DNA of 6,145 bases, taken from Hyphomicrobiales bacterium. Its GTDB lineage: Bacteria; Pseudomonadota; Alphaproteobacteria; Rhizobiales; Aestuariivirgaceae. The position numbers and the translations under genes were made by a program. Positions within the stretch are counted from its first letter, which is position 1. Every line of letters starts with the position of its first letter. The DNA lies in the NCBI GenBank assembly GCA_025362535.1, contig JANYGE010000404.1, forward strand, positions 1 through 6,145. Direction: 5' to 3'. Shown piece after piece: positions 4,866 through 6,145 of the stretch. The notes beneath the pieces were generated by a model that made no database searches, was not told the origin of the DNA, and worked only from the letters and a program-made list of their open reading frames with translations.

Positions 4866-6145
4866 ATGGCCGACCAAGATACCATCGATCTCGTTAAAAC
4901 CATTGAAGTCGATAAATATAAATACGGCTTCGAGACCGATATCGAGTCAGATTATGCCCCCAAGGGCCTGAATGAAGACATCGTGCGCTTCATTTCCGAA
5001 AAGAAGGGCGAGCCCGCTTGGATGTTGGAATGGCGCTTGGAAGCCTACCGCGTGTGGCTCACCATGAAAGAGCCGACCTGGGCCAAGGTGAGTTATCCCA
5101 AGATCGATTTTCAAGATCTCTATTATTATGCCGCCCCCAAAACCTCAGTTGCCCCAACCAGTTTGGATGAGATTGATCCCAAGCTTTTGGAAACCTATGC
5201 CAAATTGGGCATTCCACTGAAGGAACAGGAAATCCTCGCCGGTGTGCGCAAGCAGGGCGAGAAATCCATGCTTGATGATGAGGGCAATGAAATTATTGCA
5301 GGCCGCGTGGCCATTGATGCAGTGTTTGATTCCGTATCGGTTGTCACCACCTTCAAAGCTGAACTTGCCAAGGCGGGTGTAATTTTCTGCTCAATCTCCG
5401 AGGCGCTGCGCGAACACCCAGAATTGGTGAAGAAATATCTGGGCTCGGTTGTGCCGCAGAATGATAATTTCTATGCCAGCCTCAACAGTGCGGTGTTCTC
5501 CGATGGCTCATTCGTTTATGTGCCTCCCGGCGTGCGCTGTCCGATGGAGCTTTCAACTTACTTCCGCATGAACGCCAAAAACACCGGCCAGTTTGAGCGC
5601 ACATTAATCATCGCCGATAAGGGCGCCTATGTGTCCTATCTCGAAGGCTGCACCGCACCAACGCGTGAAGAAAGCCAGCTTCATGCTGCTGTGGTGGAAC
5701 TCATTGCCCATGAAGATGCTGAGATTAAATACTCCACCGTACAAAACTGGTATCCTGGTGATGCTGAAGGCAAGGGCGGGATTTATAATTTTGTGACCAA
5801 GCGCGGCGATTGCCGTGGTGCGCGCTCGAAAATTTCCTGGACGCAAGTTGAAACTGGAAGCGCCATCACCTGGAAATATCCAAGTGTTATCTTGCGCGGT
5901 GAATCCTCGCGCGGCGAATTTTATTCGATCGCCATCTCCAATGGCAGGCAGCAGATTGATTCTGGCACCAAAATGATCCACTTGGGCAAGAACAGTTCCA
6001 GCCGGATCATTTCCAAAGGCATATGCGCTGGCCATAGTGACAGCACCTATCGTGGCCTCGTATCAGCCCACCGCAAAGCCACCAACGCGCGCAACTTCAC
6101 CCAGTGTGACTCGCTGCTCATCGGCAACCACTGCGGCGCGCACAC
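4866..6145 (+). CDS. sufB: Fe-S cluster assembly protein SufB (3' end outside window)
   Basis: Scaffold subunit of the SufBC2D complex, where sulfur and iron are assembled into a nascent cluster using SufC ATPase activity; cytosolic. The frame is open for 426 codons to the right edge, against a usual length near 490, so about 60 residues are missing. Seen: [20 protein letters not shown] at the start, [20 protein letters not shown] ending near residue 220, YLEGCTAP with Cys262 (equivalent to E. coli Cys254), [51 protein letters not shown], and [14 protein letters not shown] with Cys414 (equivalent to E. coli Cys405, a key assembly residue). The conserved His-Glu of the C-terminus lies outside. 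The start has AGGA (4857-4860) five bases upstream, overlapping the desulfurase stop. sufC, sufD and a SufS-type gene are expected further right, an inference from operon order in relatives. Confidence 0.96.
   Translation, partial: MADQDTIDLVKTIEVDKYKYGFETDIESDYAPKGLNEDIVRFISEKKGEPAWMLEWRLEAYRVWLTMKEPTWAKVSYPKIDFQDLYYYAAPKTSVAPTSLDEIDPKLLETYAKLGIPLKEQEILAGVRKQGEKSMLDDEGNEIIAGRVAIDAVFDSVSVVTTFKAELAKAGVIFCSISEALREHPELVKKYLGSVVPQNDNFYASLNSAVFSDGSFVYVPPGVRCPMELSTYFRMNAKNTGQFERTLIIADKGAYVSYLEGCTAPTREESQLHAAVVELIAHEDAEIKYSTVQNWYPGDAEGKGGIYNFVTKRGDCRGARSKISWTQVETGSAITWKYPSVILRGESSRGEFYSIAISNGRQQIDSGTKMIHLGKNSSSRIISKGICAGHSDSTYRGLVSAHRKATNARNFTQCDSLLIGNHCGAH

Noticed and set aside
5604..6035. Minus-strand open frame of 143 codons inside sufB
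   Set aside because: A shadow of sufB; the sense frame is continuous and highly characteristic.

Overview
The window looks like a stretch of chromosome from an alphaproteobacterium, most likely of the Hyphomicrobiales (Rhizobiales) type. This inference rests on gene content and order: tyrS divergent from anmK, then an Rrf2 regulator of the IscR type followed directly by a NifS/IscS-like cysteine desulfurase and sufB. As I recall, that is the usual head of the alphaproteobacterial SUF operon. Base composition is moderate and even across the window. I see no mobile element, tRNA, rRNA, CRISPR array or phage gene.

Layout. Positions 1-449 (minus) hold the N-terminal part of tyrosyl-tRNA synthetase (tyrS), running off the left edge. 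A 31-base gap separates it from a plus-strand pair: anmK (481-1581, anhydro-N-acetylmuramic acid kinase, cell-wall recycling) and an extended SDR NAD-dependent epimerase/dehydratase of unknown substrate (1578-2504), which overlap by ATGA. The SDR gene converges on, and overlaps by 34 bases, a minus-strand alpha/beta hydrolase (2471-3118). A 193-base divergent control region (3119-3311) follows. Then comes a tightly packed plus-strand operon: iscR (3312-3779), a cysteine desulfurase starting at GTG (3776-4858), and sufB (4866 to the right edge, 3' end missing).

How the genes work together. The right half builds iron-sulfur clusters. The desulfurase supplies persulfide sulfur, SufB is the scaffold subunit of the SufBCD complex, and IscR senses cluster supply through a Cys3-His site. 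A recognisable type 1 IscR operator (GACT-N5-AGTC) lies upstream of iscR over a plausible -35 box, so the operon probably represses itself when clusters are plentiful. The left half is housekeeping: translation and peptidoglycan recycling.

I found no new kind of system. The parts most worth a second look are the 3119-3311 region (IscR operator, a 26-base inverted repeat, and leader segments able to pair in alternative ways near the iscR ribosome binding site), the short desulfurase, and the overlapping 3' ends of the SDR and hydrolase genes.
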